DNA from: a virus
Strand: one strand, 5' to 3'
IMG/VR virus record: IMGVR_UViG_3300035698_035289
Location: 1-24,296 of that record
Length of the DNA stretch: 24,296 nucleotides
This document shows, piece after piece, positions 1 through 7,825 of the stretch (positions within the stretch are counted from its first letter, which is position 1; every line of letters begins with the position of its first letter). The translations under genes were made by a program, and so were the position numbers. Below the pieces are notes generated by a model that was given only the letters and a program-made list of their open reading frames with translations, was not told the origin of the DNA and ran no database searches.

Positions 1-2694
1 TTACTCGTCCTCGTCCTGCAGGAACGCCGTGCCGGCGCCGAACTGATCGGTTTCGGTGTCGTACTTGAAGTCGAAGACACCCTGAATTTCACGGTCTTCG
101 GCATCTACAAACGTGGCATCGGTGGCCATTTTGAGCCGTCCGCTGCTGATCTCGGCAAAGAATGTGGAGAGTGTGGTCATATTCATGCCCTCGCCGCCAA
201 GGTCGCGGGAATCAACGATCTTCGTGGTGGCGATATCGATAAGAGTCGGTTCCGCGACCTGATGGAAGCCGAAGTTTTCGAAGACGGGCGTGTCGATGCC
301 GGGCAGGCGTTCGTCATAGGTGACGGCCGCGCCGATGACCGGCTCGCCGGGCTCCTTGTCGCCTGCATCGGAGGGTTTTTGGTCACCCCGGTCTGACGTG
401 GACCGCTTGGCGACTTCGAAGCCAAAGGGATCGGGGTTGCCGTCATACTCTACCCGCACACCTCGGCGCATGTCGTAGCGGATGGGAAGTGCGCCGGTGG
501 CGTTGCGGCCGATACCAGTGCCGCCGTCGAACTCTTCTTCCTCTTCGACCGGCGTTGGGAACCGCAGTTCCTGAGACACGTCGGCCGGATAGGCGAAATC
601 GTAGGGCTCCATCTGTCCAGCCTTTACGGGCGTCCAACACTCGAAATCTATCGAGCGGGTGTCCGAGTTGTAGTCGGCTTTCTCGACCAGCGCCAGTACA
701 TCCGAGTTGGCGACGTAGGACGAGTTGAAATCAAGCGTCACGGCGTCGAACGTTTCGAGATTCAGCTTGGTGAGTGGCGTACTGAAGCGGACCTTCTTCC
801 AGGTGTTCGCATAGCGGATCAGCCAGAAGGTGGCGCTTTTGAGCACCATGTCAATCTTGTTGTAGATGTAGAAGTCGAACTCGCGATCCTTGGTGCCGTA
901 CTTCTTGACGTTGTGACGGAGGATAACACGGTTGTCCTCTTCCTGGGCACCGGTGGCCCGCCATCGGGCAACGAGCTTTGTGACGAGGTTTTCGGTCGTG
1001 GTGTGCGAAAGTTCGAACGTGCCGACTTCGATGTCCGATTCGGTGATCGTGTCGGCGGGCGCCGGTTCGGCCGGTAGATAGCGGAGATGGAACGTGTTGT
1101 CCTTGAGCACAATGGCACAGCGGGCCTGAAAGGCGATTTCTTCCAGGGCTTGGAGAATTTGCTTGCGGTCGGTCAGGGCAAAGTGGCTCGGGTAGTTGGC
1201 CAGTCTCGCCCGGACGGCATTGAACGAAGCACTGTCCGTATCGAAACCCGTGTTCTGTTGGATCAGGTACTCCAGGATGTCGACCGTATTCGGGCCGACC
1301 GTGCCTTTGAACATGATGTAGATTTGGTCGTCCCAGCCGAGATCGGTACGTTTTGAAAGAGCGTCTTTGAGCGTGACCATCGTGGCGGTGACCGAGCCGT
1401 ACTGTTCCGTCGTGACCGTATAAAAATCCTCGGGCACGTCGATCAGGAAGCGGCGGCCGGCGGATTGAATGAACGCTTTTACACGTTTGACCGCGCCGGG
1501 CGTGATGCTGGCGACAAATTTTTGCGGCTCGGGTATTGCCATACGGACCTGGGCACCGGCGTCAGCAAAGAAGTAGCCGGCCGTATCACCCGTGATATTG
1601 CCGTTGGGCACAAAGCGGGTGAATCCGAAGGGGCCACCGGGGAAGGTCGTGCCATCGGCGCGCGGCACGACCAGCGGTTCACCTTTTCGTGGGTGCTCGG
1701 CCGATTGCACGGAGAACTCGTCGGTTTCGCCAAGGAACGAACCGGTGAACCTAGCACCGTTGATCTCTAATGTAATCGTGCCGCGCGGGAACTCTTCGCC
1801 GCCGAAGATGCGAAACGTGGTAAACTGGGCCGTGGAGTTGTAGGTGTTTTGGCCGTCGCCTGTCCCGAATCTGGCCACGATGGTTCGGGCCTGATCGGTG
1901 AGCACGTCCAGTGTCTCGAACTTCTGATCCTCGAACCTCTGCTTGTTCGCCATGAAGCCTTCGAGTTGTTTTTTGAGTTGTTCATCGCCGGAGGTCGCCG
2001 CCTCGCTGACGCTCCAGAAGCCGTTGGCGTCGAGCCACTCCCCAATCTGCTCGTTGATGTAGGATAAGATGCGGTTTATGGCGAACAGCCGATAGGGCAA
2101 TAAGAAGTCGATGATTCCCACGCCGCTGGCCAGTGTGCCAACGGCCGGTTCATTCAGTGGCACACCCTCGACATGGACACAAGTCCCAAAACACATGGGC
2201 CACGCCCGACCGATCAGGTCTTCGGGAATGTTTTCGAACTGCCCTTCCTCGGGCGAGAAGCCGATCTCGGCGTCTTCGATTTGCGAGATGATGTCGAAGG
2301 ATACCGTGCGGTCGCCCTCGCTCCAGACGACCGGCGAGCTGATCTTGCCGCGGAACAACAGGAATTTATCGGACAAATCAAGGCCATCGAAGTATTGAAA
2401 GACCCGAACATCGCGTTGATGGACGTCATGCGTGTCGAGGATGGTTTTGATCGAACCGTCGCTGTCGTCGAGCGTGATGGTCAGCTGCTGGGAGTCGTTG
2501 TTGCCCGAGACGTTGATGACATTATCAAGCGATCCGACTTCGAGGATGCGGCCCGGGATGGGGCCGACCGTCCGATCGGCGTAGGAGAGCGGTGCGCCGT
2601 CGCCGGTCCAATCAACTTCGATGATCGTGATCGGTTCGTTGCCAAGCCGCTCGGCAATTATGTTGAGAGCATCTTGTGATAGGTTGCGTACCAT
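1..2694 (-). CDS. Tail-tip / baseplate hub-like protein (897 aa)
   Basis: Complete 897-residue ORF; its TAA stop is at the first bases of the window. The N-terminal part (about residues 45-160) has the beta-rich pattern typical of phage hub proteins: LTITLDDSDG, then LLFRGKISSP and a VSFDI strand. It is followed by a GRAWPMCFG segment (about 162-170) as seen between the early domains of such proteins. A middle region (about 510-690) with ILQALEEIAFQARCAIVL and LVTKLVARWR resembles the central hub part. An acidic EEEEE stretch then leads into a variable C-terminus ending LQDEDE. It is the last tail gene after tape measure and distal-tail-like genes, where siphoviruses encode the hub that closes the tube tip and carries fibres. 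Its ATG overlaps the preceding gene's stop by one base (TAATG), so translation is probably coupled. Role is inferred from position and pattern; no enzymatic motif was recognised. Confidence 0.65.
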   Translation of the reverse strand: MVRNLSQDALNIIAERLGNEPITIIEVDWTGDGAPLSYADRTVGPIPGRILEVGSLDNVINVSGNNDSQQLTITLDDSDGSIKTILDTHDVHQRDVRVFQYFDGLDLSDKFLLFRGKISSPVVWSEGDRTVSFDIISQIEDAEIGFSPEEGQFENIPEDLIGRAWPMCFGTCVHVEGVPLNEPAVGTLASGVGIIDFLLPYRLFAINRILSYINEQIGEWLDANGFWSVSEAATSGDEQLKKQLEGFMANKQRFEDQKFETLDVLTDQARTIVARFGTGDGQNTYNSTAQFTTFRIFGGEEFPRGTITLEINGARFTGSFLGETDEFSVQSAEHPRKGEPLVVPRADGTTFPGGPFGFTRFVPNGNITGDTAGYFFADAGAQVRMAIPEPQKFVASITPGAVKRVKAFIQSAGRRFLIDVPEDFYTVTTEQYGSVTATMVTLKDALSKRTDLGWDDQIYIMFKGTVGPNTVDILEYLIQQNTGFDTDSASFNAVRARLANYPSHFALTDRKQILQALEEIAFQARCAIVLKDNTFHLRYLPAEPAPADTITESDIEVGTFELSHTTTENLVTKLVARWRATGAQEEDNRVILRHNVKKYGTKDREFDFYIYNKIDMVLKSATFWLIRYANTWKKVRFSTPLTKLNLETFDAVTLDFNSSYVANSDVLALVEKADYNSDTRSIDFECWTPVKAGQMEPYDFAYPADVSQELRFPTPVEEEEEFDGGTGIGRNATGALPIRYDMRRGVRVEYDGNPDPFGFEVAKRSTSDRGDQKPSDAGDKEPGEPVIGAAVTYDERLPGIDTPVFENFGFHQVAEPTLIDIATTKIVDSRDLGGEGMNMTTLSTFFAEISSGRLKMATDATFVDAEDREIQGVFDFKYDTETDQFGAGTAFLQDEDE

Positions 2695-3080
2695 TACTGC
2701 TTTACCCCTTCATACTCCAACTGGATCGTTTGCATTTCTCCGCCTGGCCAGCCAGCGGCCCGTTTGTGTGTGCTGAATTCGAACGGATTGCTTGTGAAGT
2801 GCCCGATCCAAATCTGGCCGAGATGATCGGTGAGTCGGATTTTCGATGCAAAGTAGGATTGGACGAAGCCCCGCAGTTCCAGGGCCTTCATGCGGCTTAG
2901 CCTTAGTGGCAGCGTGAGCCGATGCCGGCCAGCTTTAGATTTGACGTAAGTGTAGAGCGTGCCGTCCATAGCCCGCCGGGTGACAACTTCGCACGTCTGG
3001 GCCTCGCCATCGCCGAATTGCGGATTGGGCAACAGCGTGACGGTCTGAATGGCTGGATAAGGGGCGGCTAATTCGATCAT
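2694..3080 (-). CDS. Small distal-tail-like protein (128 aa)
   Basis: A 128-residue beta-rich protein. By eye it has the same layout as the last 125 residues of the upstream 601-residue protein: a VTL strand, a charged strand, a GGTL-like or DGTLYTYV strand, an LTL strand, a helix with LELRGFVQSYF, a KIRLTDHLGQIWIG strand pair, and an ending of the LEYEGV type (LEFEGV in the neighbour). This arrangement suits the small distal-tail / tail-tip adaptor domain family. The start overlaps the upstream stop in an ATGA, and its own stop overlaps the next start (TAATG), so it sits in a translationally coupled tail-tip block. The functional name is inference from the domain pattern and location. Confidence 0.55.
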   Translation of the reverse strand: MIELAAPYPAIQTVTLLPNPQFGDGEAQTCEVVTRRAMDGTLYTYVKSKAGRHRLTLPLRLSRMKALELRGFVQSYFASKIRLTDHLGQIWIGHFTSNPFEFSTHKRAAGWPGGEMQTIQLEYEGVKQ

Positions 3081-4882
3081 ATGGGCACCCCCTCGAATTC
3101 AAGTGCCGTGCTGATGTTGTGTGGGCCGTTTCGCATAACCGGTTCGTCTGGCGAGATGATCACGCCGGCCCAATGGCGGTTCTCCCAATCACGCAGTCCG
3201 ACTTCCTTGCCGAGGGTTGCCCCGATGAACGTCAAAAGCGATTGGGCTTCATCTTCCTCCAGGCCAACGAACTCCAAGGTCAACTGCTGCACCTTGGGCC
3301 AGATCAGATCTGCAAAGACGACCAGCGTGCCGCCTCGGGTTTCACGATTGATTCGTTGGAAGCGGAGCCGATCTTTATTGTCCAGTTCCGGACCCCGCAA
3401 GGTAACTGTCATTGTCGGTGCATCGAGCGGCCAGTAGAGCTGCACGCCTTCTACCCGTTCGAGAGTCGGAACGGTAGTCGAAGGTGGGGCCGGTGCATTC
3501 GGATCGTCCGTTGAGCCAACAAACGGCGTGTACGTTCGGGTGACACAGCCTTCGACGAGCACGACATTAACCGTCTGGTGTAGGCCGAGCGTCGAGCCGG
3601 CCGAGACGAACCGCTCGATTGTCCGCGATGCTTGCTGGCCCAGCGCGAGCGTGCTGGTCGCCACCCGGCTGGCCGTTGCAGAAGCGGCGTGCCCAAGCGA
3701 GAGTTGGCTAGCAGCGTCACCTGCTAGCGTCGGGTTGGCCAATTGGGAAAGCGCCAGGTCGTTCGTTGCCGTGACGCTGGTCCCGTCGGCGCGAACGTGG
3801 ACGACTCCCGCTCGTTGGGCAAAAGACAGTATATTCCCGGTTGGCTCCGGATCGACGAAGATGTAGGAGCTGGCCGAAGCAAAAATGCCGTGCTCGACTT
3901 CAATTTCGTCGAACGTGAGCCGGTCGAGCGTGGTTTCGGTGAAGTAGATCGGCGTGGTGGCCGCGACCTGCGCGACCTTGTTGCCGTGGGCGTTGACATC
4001 CAACTCCAGGCCGTTTTGACCCGCAACGTGTTTTGTGGAGTTGCGTCCCTCGGCCAGATCCGACAGCCAAAGTTCATTGGTGGCAGAAACCTCGATCAGC
4101 GATACGCCGACGGCATCCGCCGAGCCAGACAACATGAGCGTGTTGGAAGCCGAGATCTCCTTGATAAGCCCGCCGTCTGCATGTTGGCCCAGCGATAGTG
4201 GGCTGGACGCGGAGAGTACTTCGGCATTGTCTGAAACGGCCTCGCCCGTGAGCAACAATGTGCTGCCAGCCGTCAGAATGATAACTCGGCTGGCCAGGGC
4301 CGAGTCATCCAACGTGAGCGTGCTTCCGGAGACAAGCCAGCGTGTCGCCAGGACGGTTGCTTGATCGGTCAATGCAAGTGCTGATCCGGCCGACTTCGCC
4401 ACCACACCGATTGCCTGAATCCCGAGGGAAAGTGTGTCCGCCGCCTGGATGCGAAAAACCGAACTCACTTCGGCCGCGCAGGATAAATTCAGCTCGCCAT
4501 CGGCGGAGCGGGCGACCGTTTGATTGGCAGCGGCAGTGTCCGCGAACGACAGCGTGTTCGAGGCCGAGCGGCCGGCAACGATGTTACATGAGGCCGTTTG
4601 TGTGATGGCAAGCGTGGTTTCCGCACCAACCGCCGTACCGTCTGACGGTGAATCGGAGGCCATCACCTCAACCGCCTGACGGGTGACACGCAGCAGCCGC
4701 TCAACTGACGGGTCGACGCCCATCACTTCGACCGCCTGACGGGTGACGCGTAGCACTCGCTCGGGCGACGGGTCCGATGCTACCACCTCGGCAACCTGCC
4801 GGGTTGCCCGCAGCAATCGCGCAGCCGGCGGGTCGGATGCCACAACTTCGGCGACTTGCCGGGTTACGCGGAGATCGGCCAT
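3077..4882 (-). CDS. Repeat-rich tail fibre-like protein with C-terminal distal-tail domain (601 aa)
   Basis: Three parts are visible. Residues 5-84 are four 20-residue repeats of the form RVTRQ(A/V)xEV(V/M)xxDPSxERLL. Residues about 85-445 are some 16 degenerate repeats of about 20 residues built on A(S/G)xTLxLxxxA, with every other residue hydrophobic, which suggests a beta-solenoid or elongated fibre. Residues about 478-601 are a compact domain (VTLRGPELDN, RETRGGTLVVFADLIWP, GLRDWENRHWAGVI, ending LEFEGVPI) that matches the neighbouring 128-residue protein in layout. A Pro-rich linker (NAPAPPSTTVP) joins fibre and domain. The likely role is a tail-tip structural or receptor-facing protein anchored by its C-terminal domain. 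The ATG is preceded by AGGAACG. Repeats of this kind can expand or contract by recombination. Function is inferred. Confidence 0.55.
   Translation of the reverse strand: MADLRVTRQVAEVVASDPPAARLLRATRQVAEVVASDPSPERVLRVTRQAVEVMGVDPSVERLLRVTRQAVEVMASDSPSDGTAVGAETTLAITQTASCNIVAGRSASNTLSFADTAAANQTVARSADGELNLSCAAEVSSVFRIQAADTLSLGIQAIGVVAKSAGSALALTDQATVLATRWLVSGSTLTLDDSALASRVIILTAGSTLLLTGEAVSDNAEVLSASSPLSLGQHADGGLIKEISASNTLMLSGSADAVGVSLIEVSATNELWLSDLAEGRNSTKHVAGQNGLELDVNAHGNKVAQVAATTPIYFTETTLDRLTFDEIEVEHGIFASASSYIFVDPEPTGNILSFAQRAGVVHVRADGTSVTATNDLALSQLANPTLAGDAASQLSLGHAASATASRVATSTLALGQQASRTIERFVSAGSTLGLHQTVNVVLVEGCVTRTYTPFVGSTDDPNAPAPPSTTVPTLERVEGVQLYWPLDAPTMTVTLRGPELDNKDRLRFQRINRETRGGTLVVFADLIWPKVQQLTLEFVGLEEDEAQSLLTFIGATLGKEVGLRDWENRHWAGVIISPDEPVMRNGPHNISTALEFEGVPI
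3548..4630 (-). repeat. Degenerate ~20-residue fibre repeats
   Basis: About 16 imperfect repeats of roughly 60 bases encode residues 85-445 of the 601-residue protein. The protein consensus is A(S/G)(S/N)TLxLxxxA followed by a variable strand such as ISxxxxVxxxS. Drift in unit length (18-25 residues) and one longer interruption near residues 318-370 show that the array is old. Confidence 0.75.
4631..4870 (-). repeat. Four tandem 60-bp coding repeats
   Basis: Four head-to-tail 60-base units encode residues 5-84 of the 601-residue protein. Each 20-residue unit reads R(V/A)TRQ followed by (V/A)(A/V)EV and DP(S/P) or DSP, then a leucine/arginine-rich end in the first three. Units are diverged but in perfect 20-residue register. 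Confidence 0.85.
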
Positions 4883-4905
4883 GCGGAAACGTTCCTATGC
4901 TGCGG

Positions 4906-5991
4906 TTAGGTTCCCACCTTGACGCCGAATTGCGTGCCGTTGACGCCCGACGCCGTCCACGCGGAGGAGGTATCCGGGTCGGTTTCAAGAATCCGCGTGG
5001 CAACTTCATAGTCGTCCGTGGCGATATTGCTTGGCTGCCCGTCGCTGGTCGTGCTGCCAGACTTGGTCGTCTGATAGAGATCGATATCTCCGGGAAACTC
5101 GTTCATGCGAACGTCCGTGTTGACCTGCACACCAACAATCGGTTCGGTGGTGATCGTCGAGAGGTTGGCGTAGTCGTAGAGATCTTCCGCATCCTCGGTG
5201 TTGCTCTCGACATAGGACGTTTCATCGTCGGGCGGAATGTCGTCGACCATGTCATAGTTGTCGGTGCCGGAGGTGGGTGTCCAATCGCTGCTATCGCCGT
5301 CGGCACTGGGAAGTATGCCTTCGATGACAACCTGACCGAGAAAGTCGTTGTTGATCGGGCCATCCGTGTCGCAGATATAGATGTCGTCGATACACTGGTA
5401 GTAATTCTGAAGTTGAAACAACACGTAGCGGGAATCTGCGCTGCCGCGGGTGTCCACGCCTGAGCCGCCCAAGACGGTTTGGCCATCGATATGGATTTCG
5501 TAAGACCCGGCCGTATCGTGACAGACGACCTTCGCCTCCACATAGTGCCAGGTTTCGGACGCGAAAACCGGGTTGGCCGTTGTGGTCAGCAGGGTGTTTC
5601 CGCCACCGCAGGCAGAGATTTTACCGTCGGATGTCACCTTGATCGAGAAATTGTAATAGGGGGAACTATCTGCGTTGCCGATAACGAGGATTTCCTTGTT
5701 GTCGGGGAACGACGAACCGAATTTGACCGCCATGCCGACGATCCAGGTATCGCTGGTCGGCACGTCGTCGGAGGCAACCACATAAAAGAACCGCTGCGAG
5801 GAAGTGGGATAGGCGTACGCACCCTGCAGCGAAAAGCCGCCTTTGCGGCCGTCCGCCAATTTGGCCTGGTCGCAAACAGGGTAAAGCGTCAGCCCGTGAA
5901 AGTTCCCGTACTTCCGGTTCAACTGATCCCCGAGCGTCGTGCCGAGCGTCGTGCCGAGCGTCTCGAAACCTTCCATCCATCGTAGAGACAT
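4906..5991 (-). CDS. LamG/concanavalin-like phage tail protein, copy 2 (361 aa)
   Basis: A 361-residue protein with a jelly-roll (LamG-like) core at about residues 70-210: TWIVGMAVKFGSS, GNTLLTTTANPVF, a WHYVEAKVVCHD strand, IDGQTVLGGSGVD, and DDIYICDTDGPINNDFLG. This order is well known in phage LamG-like proteins that bind glycans or decorate the tail tip. The C-terminal half (SADGDSSDWTP, ETSYVESN, DPDTSSAWTASGVN) is conserved with the adjacent copy at 6010-7089, so the pair arose by tandem duplication. The start is preceded by AGGTGG. Near the N-terminus the sequence GTTLGTTLG is encoded by a short 12-base tandem repeat. No signal peptide. A glycan-binding role is inferred from the fold. 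Confidence 0.65.
   Translation of the reverse strand: MSLRWMEGFETLGTTLGTTLGDQLNRKYGNFHGLTLYPVCDQAKLADGRKGGFSLQGAYAYPTSSQRFFYVVASDDVPTSDTWIVGMAVKFGSSFPDNKEILVIGNADSSPYYNFSIKVTSDGKISACGGGNTLLTTTANPVFASETWHYVEAKVVCHDTAGSYEIHIDGQTVLGGSGVDTRGSADSRYVLFQLQNYYQCIDDIYICDTDGPINNDFLGQVVIEGILPSADGDSSDWTPTSGTDNYDMVDDIPPDDETSYVESNTEDAEDLYDYANLSTITTEPIVGVQVNTDVRMNEFPGDIDLYQTTKSGSTTSDGQPSNIATDDYEVATRILETDPDTSSAWTASGVNGTQFGVKVGT
5929..5964. repeat. 12-bp tandem repeat, three units
   Basis: Three consecutive units close to gccgagcgtcgt lie near the 5' end of the second LamG-like gene and encode repeated TLGT residues. The unit is a multiple of three, so copy-number change would keep the frame. The paralogue at 6010-7089 has a diverged segment of the same length here. 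Confidence 0.8.
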
Positions 5992-6009
5992 GAACGTACC
6001 ACCTGTTTG

Positions 6010-7089
6010 CTATGTGCCCGTCTTGATACCGAACTGCACGGCGTTAACACCCGATGCCGTCCATGCGGAGGATGTGTCTGGGTCCGTTTCCAAAACACGT
6101 TGGACCGACTTGTAGGAATCGTCAGCGATGTTTACCGCCGCGCCATCGCTGGTTGTGGTTCCCGATTTGACGGTCTGATAGAGATCCAGATCGCCGGGAA
6201 ATGCCGTCATCCGCGGCTCCGTCTTGAGCACGACGCCGAGAATGTCTTCGTCCGTAATCGTCGCCAGATTGGTGTACCCGTAGAGGTCCGTCTCGTCCTC
6301 GATATTGCTCTCGACATAGGACGTGTCATCGTCCGTTGGATTATCGTCGACCATAGCGTAATTGTCGCTGCCGGAGGCGGGCGTCCAATCGCTGCTGTCG
6401 CCGTCCGCGTTGGGAAAGATGGCCTCGACAAGGATCTGCCCGAGGAAGTCGTTGTTGGTTGTGCCATCCGTGTCACAGATATAGATATCGTCCATGTACT
6501 GGTAGTATTCGTCCATGCGGAAGCGGACGAATCGCGTGTCGGCGCCGGCGCGCGTATCAACATTTGTGCCGCTCAAGACCGTGACGCCATCGATACGGAC
6601 CTCGTAAGATCCGGTCGTATCGTGGCAGACGACCTTCATCTCGAAATAATGCCACTGATTCCGCGCGAACACGGGGTCGGCGGTCGTAGCAAGCAGCGTA
6701 TTTCCGGCTCCAGCCACGGAAACCTTGCCTGTATCGAGCAGCTTCAGAGCGAAGTTCCAGTAGCTGGTCGACGAGTTGGTGTGTCCAAGGACGACTACTG
6801 AGTTGCTGCTGGGAAAGGTCGAATCGAATCTGACCGCCACGCCGATGATCCAGGTATCGTTGGTCGGCACGTCGTCGGCAGCAACCGCATGGAAGAAATA
6901 CTGATAGTTGCTGTTGCAAGCTTTGGCGGAATACCCACCGTTGCGGCCGGTCGCCAACTGCATCGACGCGGCATAGTTGCTCAGCACGAGGCCGAAGAAT
7001 TCGCTGTATCTGCGATCCAAGCCGGTTTGGATTGTGTTGCCGATGGTTGCCCCGAACGTTTCGAACCCTTCAGCCAGTCGTAAAGTCAT
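6010..7089 (-). CDS. LamG/concanavalin-like phage tail protein, copy 1 (359 aa)
   Basis: A 359-residue paralogue of the next gene downstream (4906-5991). Both share the N-terminal EGFET segment, TWI(I/V)G, NTLLxTTA(D/N)PVFA, WHY(F/V)E(M/A)KVVCHDT, a DDIYICDTDG loop and a long C-terminal half ending with a SSAWTASGVN segment. The middle is a LamG-like jelly roll with an IDGVTVLSG strand. By eye the C-terminal halves are more alike than the N-terminal 70 residues, where receptor-contact or anchoring differences might lie. The start has AAGGA upstream. The gene follows a strong intergenic hairpin (7125-7158). The probable role is a tail-tip lectin or fibre component; this is inference from fold and location. 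Confidence 0.65.
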   Translation of the reverse strand: MTLRLAEGFETFGATIGNTIQTGLDRRYSEFFGLVLSNYAASMQLATGRNGGYSAKACNSNYQYFFHAVAADDVPTNDTWIIGVAVRFDSTFPSSNSVVVLGHTNSSTSYWNFALKLLDTGKVSVAGAGNTLLATTADPVFARNQWHYFEMKVVCHDTTGSYEVRIDGVTVLSGTNVDTRAGADTRFVRFRMDEYYQYMDDIYICDTDGTTNNDFLGQILVEAIFPNADGDSSDWTPASGSDNYAMVDDNPTDDDTSYVESNIEDETDLYGYTNLATITDEDILGVVLKTEPRMTAFPGDLDLYQTVKSGTTTSDGAAVNIADDSYKSVQRVLETDPDTSSAWTASGVNAVQFGIKTGT

Positions 7090-7124
7090 TGCATCGCGTC
7101 CTTAACCTGACATGGGAACCCACA

Positions 7125-7158
7125 GCCGACCGGGCACTGTTCAACGTACCCGGTCGGC
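7125..7158 (-). terminator. Strong hairpin between virion protein and LamG genes
   Basis: A perfect 10-bp stem (GCCGACCGGG / CCCGGTCGGC) with a 14-base loop lies in the 84-base gap after the 201-residue gene and before the first LamG gene. There is no T-run on either strand, so a classical intrinsic terminator is doubtful. An attenuator or RNA-processing or stability element is as likely. Confidence 0.4.
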
Positions 7159-7173
7159 CACAGTGTTAATCAC

Positions 7174-7779
7174 TCACGCCGTGACCGTGTAAGTGGCCTT
7201 GAGCTGATCGCCGTTTTGAACGGGCACGTCGCCCGAATCGAACAGGGCCGTGGCCCAAAGGGTCGAACCGGCCGCGTGATCGCCCTTGTTCTCCGGGGCC
7301 GTGCCACCACCGACTAGCATCAGGCCCTTGACGGTACCGGAGGCCGTGACGTCAAACACGACGACCGTGCCGTTGCTGATCGCCTGCGTCGCAGCGGCAT
7401 CAGGATTCCACACCGGCCGGGTTGTGGTGCTGTCGCCGTTTCCGGGATCGGTGTAGTCGGCGAACTCGTCCCAACCGTTACCCGACTGGTCGATCTCGTC
7501 GTAGGTATCGCCGGCTGCAAGGGCCGTGAAATTGGCGTTGTCGATCAGCCCCAGATACCAGGTGGTAATCTGCGTGGCGGCATCGAACTGGGCGTTGAGC
7601 AGTTGGTCCTTGCCCTCGTTGGTAATGCCGTTGGGGAACTCGTACACGCCAATGAGCCGGCCGTCGCGCCAATGTTCGACCTTGAAGTGGCCATGCGGGT
7701 TGAGATCCGAAGCGGCCTGTTTGGCGGGACGTACGATCTTGATACCGGCATTTTGGGAGAGGTTGAGGTGACTTTTCAT
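7174..7779 (-). CDS. Putative virion / tail-tip protein (201 aa)
   Basis: The start was set at the ATG at 7779, which has an excellent GGAGGAAATC Shine-Dalgarno. The ORF stays open further upstream but there overlaps the tape measure gene. The N-terminal 65 residues contain GHFKVEHWRDGRLIG followed by FPNGITNEGKDQLLNAQF, a pattern I associate with small phage proteins that begin with a 'label plus NGITNEG' strand-helix unit. The rest is beta-rich with many Asp, Gly and Thr and ends in LKATYTV. It sits between the tape measure and the LamG-like genes, so it probably belongs to the tail tip or acts as a fibre adaptor. I do not recognise a named family with confidence. Confidence 0.55.
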   Translation of the reverse strand: MKSHLNLSQNAGIKIVRPAKQAASDLNPHGHFKVEHWRDGRLIGVYEFPNGITNEGKDQLLNAQFDAATQITTWYLGLIDNANFTALAAGDTYDEIDQSGNGWDEFADYTDPGNGDSTTTRPVWNPDAAATQAISNGTVVVFDVTASGTVKGLMLVGGGTAPENKGDHAAGSTLWATALFDSGDVPVQNGDQLKATYTVTA

Positions 7780-7825
7780 GATTTCCTCCGAAAGAGAAGA
7801 GAAAGGTGTGATGGGTGGGAAGTGG

